DNA from: Tenacibaculum aiptasiae
GTDB taxonomy: Bacteria; Bacteroidota; Bacteroidia; Flavobacteriales; Flavobacteriaceae
Direction of reading: 5' to 3'
Length of the DNA: 64,000 nt
Assembly (NCBI RefSeq): GCF_008806755.1
Contig: NZ_WAAU01000030.1
Location: forward strand, 97,702-161,701
In this document: one piece after another, positions 43,924 to 52,254 of the stretch
How the letters are laid out: the number at the start of each line of letters is the position of its first letter
Position numbering within the stretch: the first letter of the stretch is position 1
Made by a program: the position numbers and the translations under genes
The notes under the pieces: generated by a model
Database searches by the model: none
The model's input: the letters and a program-made list of their open reading frames with translations, nothing else
Told to the model about the DNA's origin: nothing

Positions 43924-44565
43924 TCAACTTCCAACAATTGGGAAACGTCTATTCCAACTATTGTTATCAATGTTATCTAACATAAAATCGCATAATTGGT
44001 TTAAACTAACTTTCATTCCAACAACATTATTTGCATCGACTTTAAGGTCACCTTCAATATCTTTGACCATAGGAGGTCTAATATTTACAAAATTTATAGT
44101 TGAATTGTAAAGAATTTCCAATTCACCATCTTTAACATTAATCAATTGTTTTGCCATCATTTTTAGCATCAATCTTATAATTTTTCTTGAAAAAGATAAC
44201 TTCTCACCAGGATATTTAATTCCTGCACCAGCAATACTAATCAGTTTTTCAACTCCTTCTGCCGGCATGGTTTCAGTTATAAATTTTAATGATTTGTGAT
44301 ATTTAGTTTCATCAACATCCTTTGATTTAGCTTTTATTGGAGGACCTATGGTAGAAAGGATAGCAACCGACCCTTCCATAGCTTCTTTAAGCTTTGAATG
44401 ATCGAAATAATTTCCCTCTATTATTTCAACTCCTGAATCTAACCATCCTAAATTCTCTATTGAACGAACCAAAATTTTTACTTTATATCCTCTTTTAGTA
44501 GCTCGCTCGACAAGTCTTTTTCCAACCATTCCAGTAGCTCCAAAAATTGTTATTTGATTTTTCAT
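43924..44565 (-). CDS. NAD(P)-binding atypical SDR (NmrA-like)
   Basis: 213 aa Rossmann protein. ITIFGATGMVGKRLVERATKRGYKVKILVR at the start holds GxxGxxG and an Arg for NADP. No YxxxK catalytic pair is plain, so it belongs with NmrA/BVR-B-type proteins. Divergent from an HxlR regulator, which commonly controls such oxidoreductases. Confidence 0.87.
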   Translation of the reverse strand: MKNQITIFGATGMVGKRLVERATKRGYKVKILVRSIENLGWLDSGVEIIEGNYFDHSKLKEAMEGSVAILSTIGPPIKAKSKDVDETKYHKSLKFITETMPAEGVEKLISIAGAGIKYPGEKLSFSRKIIRLMLKMMAKQLINVKDGELEILYNSTINFVNIRPPMVKDIEGDLKVDANNVVGMKVSLNQLCDFMLDNIDNNSWNRRFPIVGS

Positions 44566-44589
44566 TTTATATTTTATTCATTAACGATT

Positions 44590-44657
44590 CAAAAGTATTA
44601 CATTTGGTATATAAAAGATAGTAACTTCTTATAATATACAAGTATACTTTTGTATAC
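44590..44657. promoter_or_regulatory. Divergent promoter with a palindromic HxlR operator
   Basis: Minus strand -7 TACTTTTG at 44597-44590 serves the SDR gene; plus strand -7 TACTTTTG at 44645-44652 serves the HxlR gene. The plus-strand box is enclosed in GTATAC-TTTT-GTATAC (44642-44657), so a dimer bound there would block the HxlR promoter. Binding is inference. Confidence 0.6.
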
Positions 44658-44679
44658 CTAGATAAATAAAACAAACATT

Positions 44680-45042
44680 ATGAACCAGTTAGATGACACA
44701 TCAGGAATAAAGAAATGCCCTAAAGAATTTGTTTTAGCTGTTAATGATACGCTAAATGTTTTAAGTGGAAAATGGAAATTATCTATTATAGCTTCAATGC
44801 TATGTGGGAATCATAGGTATAAGGATATAAAAACGAATATTGAAAAGATTACTCCAAGAATGTTGTCAAAAGAATTAAAAGAATTAGAGTTAAATGGGAT
44901 TATCACAAGAAATGTCTCTGACTCAACTCCAGTTCGAATAGAATATCAAATGACTGAATCTGGTAAAAAAATCATAACTGTCTTAGACGCTATGGTTAAT
45001 TGGGGTATAGCACATAGAGAATCTGTTTTAAAAGCAAGCTAG
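44680..45042 (+). CDS. HxlR-family transcriptional regulator
   Basis: 120 aa winged helix: VLSGKWKLSIIASMLCGNHRYKDIKTNIEKITPRMLSKELKELELNGII then VRIEYQMTESGKKI. A single Cys near the N-terminus (KKCPKEF) could sense electrophiles or oxidants, as in YodB/HypR. Probably controls itself and the divergent SDR gene. Confidence 0.92.
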   Translation: MNQLDDTSGIKKCPKEFVLAVNDTLNVLSGKWKLSIIASMLCGNHRYKDIKTNIEKITPRMLSKELKELELNGIITRNVSDSTPVRIEYQMTESGKKIITVLDAMVNWGIAHRESVLKAS

Positions 45043-45044
45043 TT

Positions 45045-45078
45045 TTAACTATAAAGTTCTTTGTAATTATATTTTTTT
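45045..45078 (+). repeat. Copied promoter-region segment, diverged copy
   Basis: TTAACTATAAAGTTCTTTG and the following A/T run match the beginning of the longer copies at 46270-46336 and 47803-47869 at most positions; it also lies before an accessory gene. Confidence 0.45.
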
Positions 45079-45164
45079 AAGCCTCTGCTAGTTTTTTGTA
45101 AAAAATAAATTAGGATTAACCTCTATATTTGTTTTTATATCACTAATTGGCAATAATTTTAAAA

Positions 45165-46256
45165 ATGATTTTGATAAAAAGATTATTTTTTCTGGTCTTG
45201 TTTTTTCAATTCCAAAATATTCTTTCTCAAGTAAAAGAGATAACCAAACCAGAAGAAGTAAGTAACGGATATACTCCTTCTTACTATAAAACTTTAAATT
45301 TAAGCTCTAAAATATCTGATTATAAAAGATTATACATTTATGAGTACTCTCATGAAGCTTCTAATATAAATTTAAAAAGAGTTCAATTAAATTTAAAAAC
45401 AAATAAAAAAGTAGATAGTTCTTCTATTATAATTAAAGCTACAGGAGATATTAAAACTTATAATGAAGATTTCACCTCTTTCCAAAAAACAAATAGTTTA
45501 TTGACTATTAATAAATACTTAAACTACGTAGTTTATAAAAAGAAAAAAAAGCTAGGAATTATTTTAACTGATCATATCATACCTGCGAAATACGATAGCA
45601 TTGGAAAACCATTTCTTGTTAAAGGAATGAAACCAATGATTTTAGTAGGTATTAAGAAAAATAATAAAATGAAATTGGGAATCATTAATTCTGATGGAAA
45701 ATCAGTTCTTCCCATAAAATACGATGAAATAATAATTCCTTTTGATCCTGACTTAAAAGATATAAAAAACACAAAAAGCCAAAATCTTTGGGTGAATGTT
45801 AACAGTACTGATTTTTTAAAAAAGAAAGTAATTGGTAATTATGATGGCTTCTACCAAAACCAAAAAATTATAGTAAAGCAAAACGATAAGTATGGTTTAT
45901 TTAATGCAGATTGTAGTAAAGTTTTAAACTGTGAGTATGATAAAATAACTGTAAATAATAATTTAGATTTTTATCTTTTGGAGAAAAACAAAAAATTTGG
46001 TTTTGTTATGTTAAGAAGAAGAGATGCTGAAAAAAATGAAATTACTCGTCAAAATGAACCAGGTATTTTAGCTAACTCTATATCTAAAATAATGCAAACA
46101 AAAGATTTAATTCTAGAGCCTAAACTTGATTTTAAAGTATTGAGAGAATATAAGCTAACCCGCTCTTATTTTTCATTTGTTATAGGAGGACAAAAAATTA
46201 GAGTAAATGAATCTGAAATATTAAAATTATTGTCAAAACCACCTAAACTACATTAA
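45165..46256 (+). CDS. Secreted WG-repeat protein
   Basis: About 363 aa from the ATG at 45165, which begins a signal peptide (MILIKRLFFLVLFFQFQNILSQ); the TTG six codons before is unlikely. Several WG-type beta repeats: KLGIILTDHIIPAKYDSI, KLGIINSDGKSVLPIKYDEI, KYGLFNADCSKVLNCEYDKI. Such repeats are common in Bacteroidota and lack a firm function. A diverged copy of the promoter-region repeat lies upstream. Confidence 0.78.
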   Translation: MILIKRLFFLVLFFQFQNILSQVKEITKPEEVSNGYTPSYYKTLNLSSKISDYKRLYIYEYSHEASNINLKRVQLNLKTNKKVDSSSIIIKATGDIKTYNEDFTSFQKTNSLLTINKYLNYVVYKKKKKLGIILTDHIIPAKYDSIGKPFLVKGMKPMILVGIKKNNKMKLGIINSDGKSVLPIKYDEIIIPFDPDLKDIKNTKSQNLWVNVNSTDFLKKKVIGNYDGFYQNQKIIVKQNDKYGLFNADCSKVLNCEYDKITVNNNLDFYLLEKNKKFGFVMLRRRDAEKNEITRQNEPGILANSISKIMQTKDLILEPKLDFKVLREYKLTRSYFSFVIGGQKIRVNESEILKLLSKPPKLH

Positions 46257-46276
46257 AAAAACAGCTCTCTTTAACT

Positions 46277-46336
46277 ACAAATTTCTTTATAATTATTTTT
46301 TTGAAAACTGTATTTTTGGAAATTGTATAACCATAT
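46277..46336 (+). repeat. Copied promoter region, copy A
   Basis: 60 bp that match 47809-47869 with about four differences. Contains TATTTTTG (46311-46318), a -7 type box. Lies before the TPR lipoprotein gene. Confidence 0.8.
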
Positions 46337-46388
46337 CGATTGCTTCCTTTAAAAGGTTATATAATACATATAAAAATTAGGCTAAGAA

Positions 46389-47720
46389 ATGAAAAAGATT
46401 ACGTTATTTACATTACTTTCTTTTATAATATTGAGCTGTAAAGCTCAACTAAAGATTGAAAACAATACAAAAAAAATAAAACAGGCACAGACTGAAATCA
46501 CTCCCGATCTTAAATATTTTTTATCAGATTGTTTAGTAAATAAAGACTGCAACGAATGTGTAAATGAATTAGTTTCTAAAGCCAAAAATGAATATCAAAA
46601 ATATCTGATTGGTGGAGCCTTATACAATATTGATTCTAAAGTATCGTATGAGCTACATAAATCGGCTTATGACAAATATCCTAATGAATTAAACTTCAAT
46701 TTGGAATATGCAATTGAAAGCCATCGAATTGGAGATTATAAAACTGCTATTAAACATTACGAAATTTATAACCAGACAAAAGAAACAGATTATAGAGTTC
46801 ATGTTTGGTTAAGTGAATGCTATTTAAATTTAGATAATTATTCAAAAGCAATTGAACACTGGAAAAAAGCAAATCATTCCAAAAACCATACAGGAATTGA
46901 CAAGGCTATCTATATTATACACGGACAAGTTGACCAAATTAAAAAGCGTTCAGATTTAATATCTAAAATCAAATCTAAAGATTCTAAAAGCGCGTACGAA
47001 TTAATATTCCTTGATATGAATTGGGAGTTAGATTGGTGGAATATTAACATCCAAGAATCTTTTTTAACAAAAGACCTAAACACAATTAAAAATTCTTTCG
47101 GTTCAAACAGTAAAGAATATTTACAATTATCTGCTTATAACAAAATCAAACATCTATCTAAAAATTCAAGTTCTAAAGACGCTATCAAAACAGCACTACT
47201 AGATTCTAAATTGATTTTAGACAATTACCCAATGCCTACTAATGGAAAAATAGCTTCTGATTTATTAAGAATTTCATTTATAAATAGATTACTAGATCAA
47301 AAAGAGTTTTTTGAAAAGAGAGGAAAAGAAATGATTGAATTAGCCGATACATACAAAGATGAAGAGCTTCTTAACATTTATGCATACCTAGAATCAGTTG
47401 TAACCGGACACGTTTCTGAACAAACAGATAAAAAAGGATGGAATGAATACAAAAGTGAAAAATTTGCAATAAGCTATTTTATCGGATTGGCAAACAAAAA
47501 CAAATATGATAATCCTGATTTAGAAAAAGCTCTGATGGACTTCCCTAATTCTTCAAAAATTCATTGGGTAAAACTCAACTGTGCAAAAATTGAAGGAAAG
47601 AATATAAAAACCGATTTAATAGAGGTTATGAAAAAAGAATTCAAAACTTTAGGTTCTAGTCAGGCTAAATACTCTTACGCTCTAAAAAACTATTTTTATC
47701 TGCTAGAGAACGAAATTTAA
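46389..47720 (+). CDS. TPR-type lipoprotein
   Basis: 443 aa. Lipoprotein signal MKKITLFTLLSFIILSC. Tetratricopeptide-like helices (LNFNLEYAIESHRIGDYKTAIKHYEIYNQ; YRVHVWLSECYLNLDNYSKAIEHWKKAN) in the first half; the second half is helical and unassigned. A CVNKDCNECVNEL-like Cys pair (KDCNECVNE) is near residue 55. Function unknown. Confidence 0.75.
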   Translation: MKKITLFTLLSFIILSCKAQLKIENNTKKIKQAQTEITPDLKYFLSDCLVNKDCNECVNELVSKAKNEYQKYLIGGALYNIDSKVSYELHKSAYDKYPNELNFNLEYAIESHRIGDYKTAIKHYEIYNQTKETDYRVHVWLSECYLNLDNYSKAIEHWKKANHSKNHTGIDKAIYIIHGQVDQIKKRSDLISKIKSKDSKSAYELIFLDMNWELDWWNINIQESFLTKDLNTIKNSFGSNSKEYLQLSAYNKIKHLSKNSSSKDAIKTALLDSKLILDNYPMPTNGKIASDLLRISFINRLLDQKEFFEKRGKEMIELADTYKDEELLNIYAYLESVVTGHVSEQTDKKGWNEYKSEKFAISYFIGLANKNKYDNPDLEKALMDFPNSSKIHWVKLNCAKIEGKNIKTDLIEVMKKEFKTLGSSQAKYSYALKNYFYLLENEI

Positions 47721-47808
47721 CTAGTACTAACTGAAAGATTTGTGCTTATTCATAAAGCTCCCATTCCTCTAGTCTTGACTTGTTCTGATTAACGTTGGTT
47801 TTAGCTAA

Positions 47809-47869
47809 ACAAATTTCTTTATAATTATATTTTTAGAAAACTGTATTTTTGGAAATTGTATAACCATAT
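47809..47869 (+). repeat. Copied promoter region, copy B
   Basis: 61 bp nearly identical to 46277-46336, with -7 type TATTTTTG at 47844-47851, 48 bp before the next start codon. Confidence 0.8.
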
Positions 47870-47898
47870 ACAAAGAAGCTAGAAAAATAAAATACACT

Positions 47899-48219
47899 AT
47901 GAACATTGAACTTTTTAGGGAGTTAGATTTAGACAACCCACAATCGGAAATTATAACTGTTGATATCGATGAAAACTCATCTATTGGTGAACTTTTAACT
48001 GAGGTACACAACATAACGAAAATCCCAACTTATACAGAACTTGAATGGGACGGTAAAGTTGAAAAAATAGCGTGCAGGTATTATTTTAAATTTGATTCAG
48101 ACTTTGGAGGCTTTAGTTATGTTGAGGATTTAGAACAAAAGATTAGTGATTTTCCTAAAAAAGGATCAAACAATGAACTTTGCATATTAATAGATGGAAA
48201 AGTTGGACTTGCTAACTAG
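47899..48219 (+). CDS. Small acidic protein, unknown
   Basis: 106 aa, no signal peptide, rich in Asp and Glu, with a beta-rich pattern (SEIITVDIDENSSIGELLTEVHNI; YTELEWDGKVEKIACRYYFKF). I do not recognise it. It overlaps the TauD-like gene by 26 bases in another frame, so the two are translated together. Confidence 0.65.
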   Translation: MNIELFRELDLDNPQSEIITVDIDENSSIGELLTEVHNITKIPTYTELEWDGKVEKIACRYYFKFDSDFGGFSYVEDLEQKISDFPKKGSNNELCILIDGKVGLAN

Positions 48220-48904
48220 ATACAAATTCAATCAAAACCTAGCATACGAGGATATTGTTTCGGAATTAAGAAGAGGTGATAAAATAATTCTGTTAGAAGA
48301 CTTCCCTTTATCTGACTCACAGTTTCAGTCGTTTATTAACCACATAGGAACTTCTATTTTTGAAAATAAAAATAACGACAGGAAAGATATTTATGATGTA
48401 AAAATAGCCAAACAAAATAACTTTTTTAGATCCATAGCTAACTCCAACTTATCTTTCCCACTACACACTGATTGTGCTGATTTTGATTCAATTCCAAATT
48501 GTATTGGGTTATTATGTGTAGAACCTGCCGCTCATAAACAAGGAACTAATACCTTTATGTTTTTAGAAGATTTATTGAAACAATTATCTGAAAAACAGGT
48601 TCAAGAACTTGTAGAGAAAAAGTGGGATTTCAGAAATCAATCTAGAAGCATTTTAACTATGGAGTCTGGTACATATAAGCTATGTTACGACAGAATTACT
48701 ATTGAATCATTTTCCAAAACAACAGACACAGAAAAAGAGCAATTGAATAAGTTAGACTCCCTATTTAAAGAAAACGTATTTGAATTAAAACTAAAAAAAG
48801 GAGAACTCGTTTTATTTAGAAATGACTTAATGTTACACGGACGAACTGAAATTGATATAAACTCAAACAGGCTGGTTAAAAGAATCAGATTTGACGTTAA
48901 TTAA
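48194..48904 (+). CDS. TauD/clavaminate-synthase-like Fe(II)/2-oxoglutarate oxygenase
   Basis: 236 aa. The iron-binding HxD is in PLHTDCADF near residue 93 and the distal His in LMLHGRTEI near 216, followed by the Arg that binds 2-oxoglutarate (LVKRIRFDV). Members hydroxylate amino acids, sulfonates or bound substrates. Its gene begins within the end of the small acidic protein gene, so that protein may be its partner or substrate; inference only. Confidence 0.8.
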   Translation: MEKLDLLTRYKFNQNLAYEDIVSELRRGDKIILLEDFPLSDSQFQSFINHIGTSIFENKNNDRKDIYDVKIAKQNNFFRSIANSNLSFPLHTDCADFDSIPNCIGLLCVEPAAHKQGTNTFMFLEDLLKQLSEKQVQELVEKKWDFRNQSRSILTMESGTYKLCYDRITIESFSKTTDTEKEQLNKLDSLFKENVFELKLKKGELVLFRNDLMLHGRTEIDINSNRLVKRIRFDVN

Positions 48905-48970
48905 AAATAGTCTTCCACAAGTACGTTAGTCCCCACTACTCTCTATTTATAAAACTGTAACATTTAAAAA

Positions 48971-48991
48971 CTCCCATAGTCTTTTGACTAT
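48971..48991. repeat. REP-like hairpin (copy 2)
   Basis: CTCCC then ATAGTC/GACTAT (48976-48981 with 48986-48991). Degenerate relative of the hairpins at 42908 and 51965. Confidence 0.45.
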
Positions 48992-49013
48992 AAATTAGTT
49001 AAAATAAGATGTT

Positions 49014-50414
49014 ATGAAGAAAATTACTACACTCATACTTTTCGTATTTATTTTATTAGGATGTAGTACTCCTAAAAAACAAAAACCTCAACCTTTTTTA
49101 AAACACAGTAAAACTATAGATTCTTTAATGCAATTTAGCTTTGATAGAGGAATCTTTAACGGAAACGTATTGGTTACTAAAAACGACTCCGTAGTGTATC
49201 AAAAATCGTTCGGATATACCGATGCCTCTGGACAAACCAAACTAACCAAAGAATCTCTTTTTAGCCCGGGTTCTATTGCAAAGGAGTTTGTAGCGGTATC
49301 TATTATGATGTTGGTTGAAAAAGGAACTTTAAGCTTAGATGATAAACTTTCTGATTTCGATTTAGGACTCCCAAATTGGTCTAAAAAAATTACCCTTAAA
49401 CACTTACTCAACTACACTAGTGGTATTCCTCAAATTGATTACGAAAACGTAAAGAATGAAAATGATATTCTAGAAGATTTACAAACCTTACCTAATTTAA
49501 TGTACAAGCCAGGCACGGACTTTTTATACAATAACAACAGTATTTTTATTCAAAAAAAGATTATTGAACAAGTTAGCAAAAAAACTTTTCAAGAGTTTGT
49601 AAAAGAACATATTATTACTCCTTTAAAAATGAAAAGTGCTGCTTTTGATCTTGATTATGATTACCCAAATAGAACTAGGAGTTTTAATGTGCATAAGGAA
49701 AATACAAACGAAGTTTCTCCAACTAAAGGTTGGATATGGTTATCGACTGACGACTTAAACACTTGGGTTACTGCATTACGCAGCAATAAGTTGATTTCTA
49801 TGAAATCGTTAAAATCACTTCTTAAAAATCAGTATTTTGAAAATCAGAAATCAGTTTTAGGCTCAACCGATAAAGAGTTTAGTTTACATATGCATGGAGG
49901 TCAATACTATCAATTTGAAGCTGCTTTTATTGGTGAATTCAAAAATAACCTCAACGTTATTTTAATGTCTAACAATAAAAACCAATCCTTTGAAATAATT
50001 TATTCTGTATATAACATTATGAAAGACAAAGCTTTTAGCTTACCTAAAAAATCAATTTACAGAGAAATAAGAAAAAAATGTGCTGAAGATATTGACGAAG
50101 GAATTAAATATTATCATGCTTTAAAAGAAAGGAACTATGATTTATATAGTTTTGAAAACCCAAACGAATTAAATAGCCTTGGATATGATTTAATTGCACA
50201 AAAAAAAGTGACTCAAAGTATAAAAATATTCAAACTAGCACTTTCAGAATTTCCAACTAATGCAAACTTATATGATAGCCTAGGAGAAGCCTATTATATC
50301 AACAAAGAATATGCGTTGGCCATATTAAACTATAAGAAGTCCTTAGAATTAAATCCAGAGAATATTAATGCTGAAAAGATGATTCGAAAAATGAATAACA
50401 TTCAAGAAAAATAA
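49014..50414 (+). CDS. Serine hydrolase (beta-lactamase class C fold) with C-terminal TPR, lipoprotein
   Basis: 466 aa. Lipoprotein signal MKKITTLILFVFILLGC. SxxK in SPGSIAKEFVAVS near residue 87, YNN in LYNNNSIF near residue 170. The last 80 residues have TPR features (NSLGYDLIAQKKVTQSIKIFKLAL; LYDSLGEAYYINKEYALAILNYKKSLELNPEN). A paralogue of the hydrolase at 36304-37647, with another tail. Substrate unknown. Confidence 0.9.
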   Translation: MKKITTLILFVFILLGCSTPKKQKPQPFLKHSKTIDSLMQFSFDRGIFNGNVLVTKNDSVVYQKSFGYTDASGQTKLTKESLFSPGSIAKEFVAVSIMMLVEKGTLSLDDKLSDFDLGLPNWSKKITLKHLLNYTSGIPQIDYENVKNENDILEDLQTLPNLMYKPGTDFLYNNNSIFIQKKIIEQVSKKTFQEFVKEHIITPLKMKSAAFDLDYDYPNRTRSFNVHKENTNEVSPTKGWIWLSTDDLNTWVTALRSNKLISMKSLKSLLKNQYFENQKSVLGSTDKEFSLHMHGGQYYQFEAAFIGEFKNNLNVILMSNNKNQSFEIIYSVYNIMKDKAFSLPKKSIYREIRKKCAEDIDEGIKYYHALKERNYDLYSFENPNELNSLGYDLIAQKKVTQSIKIFKLALSEFPTNANLYDSLGEAYYINKEYALAILNYKKSLELNPENINAEKMIRKMNNIQEK

Positions 50415-50448
50415 GCACTTGAAATCTTTAACTAAACTATATAAAACC

Positions 50449-50484
50449 AAAAAACCTTAATTCTTTCGAATTAAGGTTTTTTTT
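50449..50484 (+). terminator. Intrinsic terminator
   Basis: CCTTAATT / AATTAAGG hairpin (50455-50462 with 50469-50476) with a run of eight T. It and its flanks resemble the one at 52027-52060. Confidence 0.88.
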
Positions 50485-50493
50485 GAAAGTCAG

Positions 50494-50575
50494 TACGGGC
50501 GGAGAGACTCGAACTCTCACACCTCACGGCACTAGAATTTAAGTTTAACATCTATACACTAACTAAATACACCTA
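50494..50575 (-). pseudogene. Decayed tRNA-Leu copy
   Basis: 50494-50536 (43 nt) is identical to the 3' half of the intact tRNA-Leu at 52073-52115: acceptor 3' strand, T arm, variable arm and 3' side of the anticodon stem. The 5' half (50537-50575) aligns only partly, and the anticodon and D arms are broken, with many C-to-T and G-to-A changes. It cannot fold as a tRNA. Confidence 0.85.
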
Positions 50576-50623
50576 TTTAATAAAATTACGAAATAGGGCA
50601 CAAAAATTGCTACACACTTTTTT

Positions 50624-51091
50624 ATGAAAGCTATTTTAATTTTAATATCATTTTTCTTTTTTGCAAACTCAAGTGTATCTCACCAAGACACCATATTAAA
50701 GGTTGATAAAAAAGGAAACATTATTGGGTTACCTAATAAATTTAACCATTCAAAATTCGATTTAGAAAAAGGTTATCTAAAAATTAACAATAAAGAAGTT
50801 ATTTTTCCTAATTGTATAAAACACTATTTTGATATCCTTGAAAAACCAAAGTTTACCTTATTAGCTTCTTGGTATCATTCAAAAGATATTATGCCTTTTT
50901 ATCTCAACTTTGACCTCTCTCAAGAAAATAAGGATTATGGATATAATATTTTAATCAACTTAGAAACTCTTGAGCTTATATCTATAAACATCTCTTTAAA
51001 ACAAGAAAACACTTATTATACCCATGAAATAAAATTAGACAAGAATTGTCTAGATGATTATAAAAAAGAACTTAAAAAATTAAAGCAATGA
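50624..51091 (+). CDS. Secreted protein, unknown function
   Basis: 155 aa with a signal peptide (AILILISFFFFANSSVS). The rest has alternating beta strands and no family I know. It overlaps the next lipoprotein gene by four bases (ATGA type), so both are one unit, and both lie between the two tRNA-Leu copies. Confidence 0.7.
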   Translation: MKAILILISFFFFANSSVSHQDTILKVDKKGNIIGLPNKFNHSKFDLEKGYLKINNKEVIFPNCIKHYFDILEKPKFTLLASWYHSKDIMPFYLNFDLSQENKDYGYNILINLETLELISINISLKQENTYYTHEIKLDKNCLDDYKKELKKLKQ

Positions 51092-51948
51092 AATTTTTAA
51101 AAACCCTCATCATACTTTTAACATTTGCAGCTTGTTCAAAAAACAAATCAAATTCAAAAGTTATGAGTAATTCACCATATAAAATTGATACTGTAAAATA
51201 TTCATACAGCGGTTTTAATCACGGTTCCAGACTTGGTTTATTAAGTAACGGTTCCTTTATTAAGAAAAATTTCGTTTTTGGTTGTACTGGTGGAGGATTT
51301 ATAAAAATAGTCTTTGGAATATATCAAATTGATAGCACTAATTTAAAGTTAATCCCTAAAAAGGTAAAATATACTCAACTTCCCATTGATTTTGAATCAA
51401 AGCCCAAAACTATCAAAGTTAATTATGGGGTTGATTCGCTTAAGATTAAAACAAAATATCAAATTGTAACTTGGGGAAACAAAAAATATCTTCTTTCTGA
51501 TTTTCTTGATTCTGATTTCAGTCTAGAAAAAGAAAATGACTACATTAGGTTTGCTTATTATGTTAACAATGGTTTAGAGCCTAATTCAAACGGTATATAT
51601 CTGGTTACTGAAATAAAAGACTCTATTAAAATACCTTTTGATTTAGAACAAATACCTGAAAAATGGCGAAGTTATTTTTTAAGAGAACCTATTTCTACAA
51701 AAATCACCAAAATTAAAAAAATACCTAATCCATATAATGATGGAAGTGTTGATTATTGGTTTATAGAATTAAATAAAGGAACTAGAGATGGAATGAATAA
51801 TAAGTTATCACTAACAACTAAGGACGATGATTTTCTTATTGAGATAGACTCAGTCCTAACTAATAGAAGTTTTGGAAGTGCTCCAATCTACGGTTTAACA
51901 TCTAAAAAGATTCCTGTAGGAACTGAATTAAGAACAAAATGGAAATAA
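51088..51948 (+). CDS. Putative lipoprotein, unknown function
   Basis: 286 aa. Lipoprotein signal MKFLKTLIILLTFAAC. Beta-rich domain (GFIKIVFGIYQIDSTNLKLIPKKVKY) and a C-terminal YWFIELNKGTRDG segment. I do not recognise the family. Coupled to the preceding gene. Confidence 0.7.
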   Translation: MKFLKTLIILLTFAACSKNKSNSKVMSNSPYKIDTVKYSYSGFNHGSRLGLLSNGSFIKKNFVFGCTGGGFIKIVFGIYQIDSTNLKLIPKKVKYTQLPIDFESKPKTIKVNYGVDSLKIKTKYQIVTWGNKKYLLSDFLDSDFSLEKENDYIRFAYYVNNGLEPNSNGIYLVTEIKDSIKIPFDLEQIPEKWRSYFLREPISTKITKIKKIPNPYNDGSVDYWFIELNKGTRDGMNNKLSLTTKDDDFLIEIDSVLTNRSFGSAPIYGLTSKKIPVGTELRTKWK

Positions 51949-51964
51949 ATATATTTTACTACTC

Positions 51965-51989
51965 GCTCCCGCTAGTCTCTGACTAGTGG
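51965..51989. repeat. REP-like hairpin (copy 3)
   Basis: GCTCC then CCGCTAGTC-TCT-GACTAGTGG, nine base pairs (one G-T) with a 3-nt loop. The best-preserved of the three copies. Confidence 0.6.
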
Positions 51990-52026
51990 TTAACAGTCAT
52001 TATTTTCTAACTAAACTGTAAAAAAC

Positions 52027-52060
52027 AAAAAACCTTAACTCGTAAGAATTAAGGTTTTTC
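52027..52060 (-). terminator. Hairpin after the tRNA-Leu gene
   Basis: CCTTAA / TTAAGG hairpin (52033-52038 with 52049-52054) with A and T runs on both sides; it can serve the tRNA on the minus strand and the lipoprotein gene on the plus strand. Confidence 0.75.
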
Positions 52061-52072
52061 TTTGAAACTCAG

Positions 52073-52154
52073 TACGGGCGGAGAGACTCGAACTCTCACA
52101 CCTCACGGCACTAGATCCTAAGTCTAGCGTGTCTACCAATTCCACCACGCCCGC
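52073..52154 (-). tRNA. tRNA-Leu (anticodon TAG)
   Basis: Minus strand GCGGGCG acceptor with CGCCCGT partner, D-arm GGTAGACAC, anticodon stem-loop CTAGA-CTTAGGA-TCTAG (anticodon TAG), long variable arm TGCCGTGAGGTGT as in class II tRNAs, T arm GAGAGTTCGAGTCTCTC. 82 nt, discriminator A, no encoded CCA. Confidence 0.95.
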
Positions 52155-52254
52155 ATACTTTGAATTTGTGGGTGCAAATATAAACAATACTTCTAAACTA
52201 CAAAGAACATGCACAATATTTTTATTATTTTTGATGCTTACTAATTTACAACAC

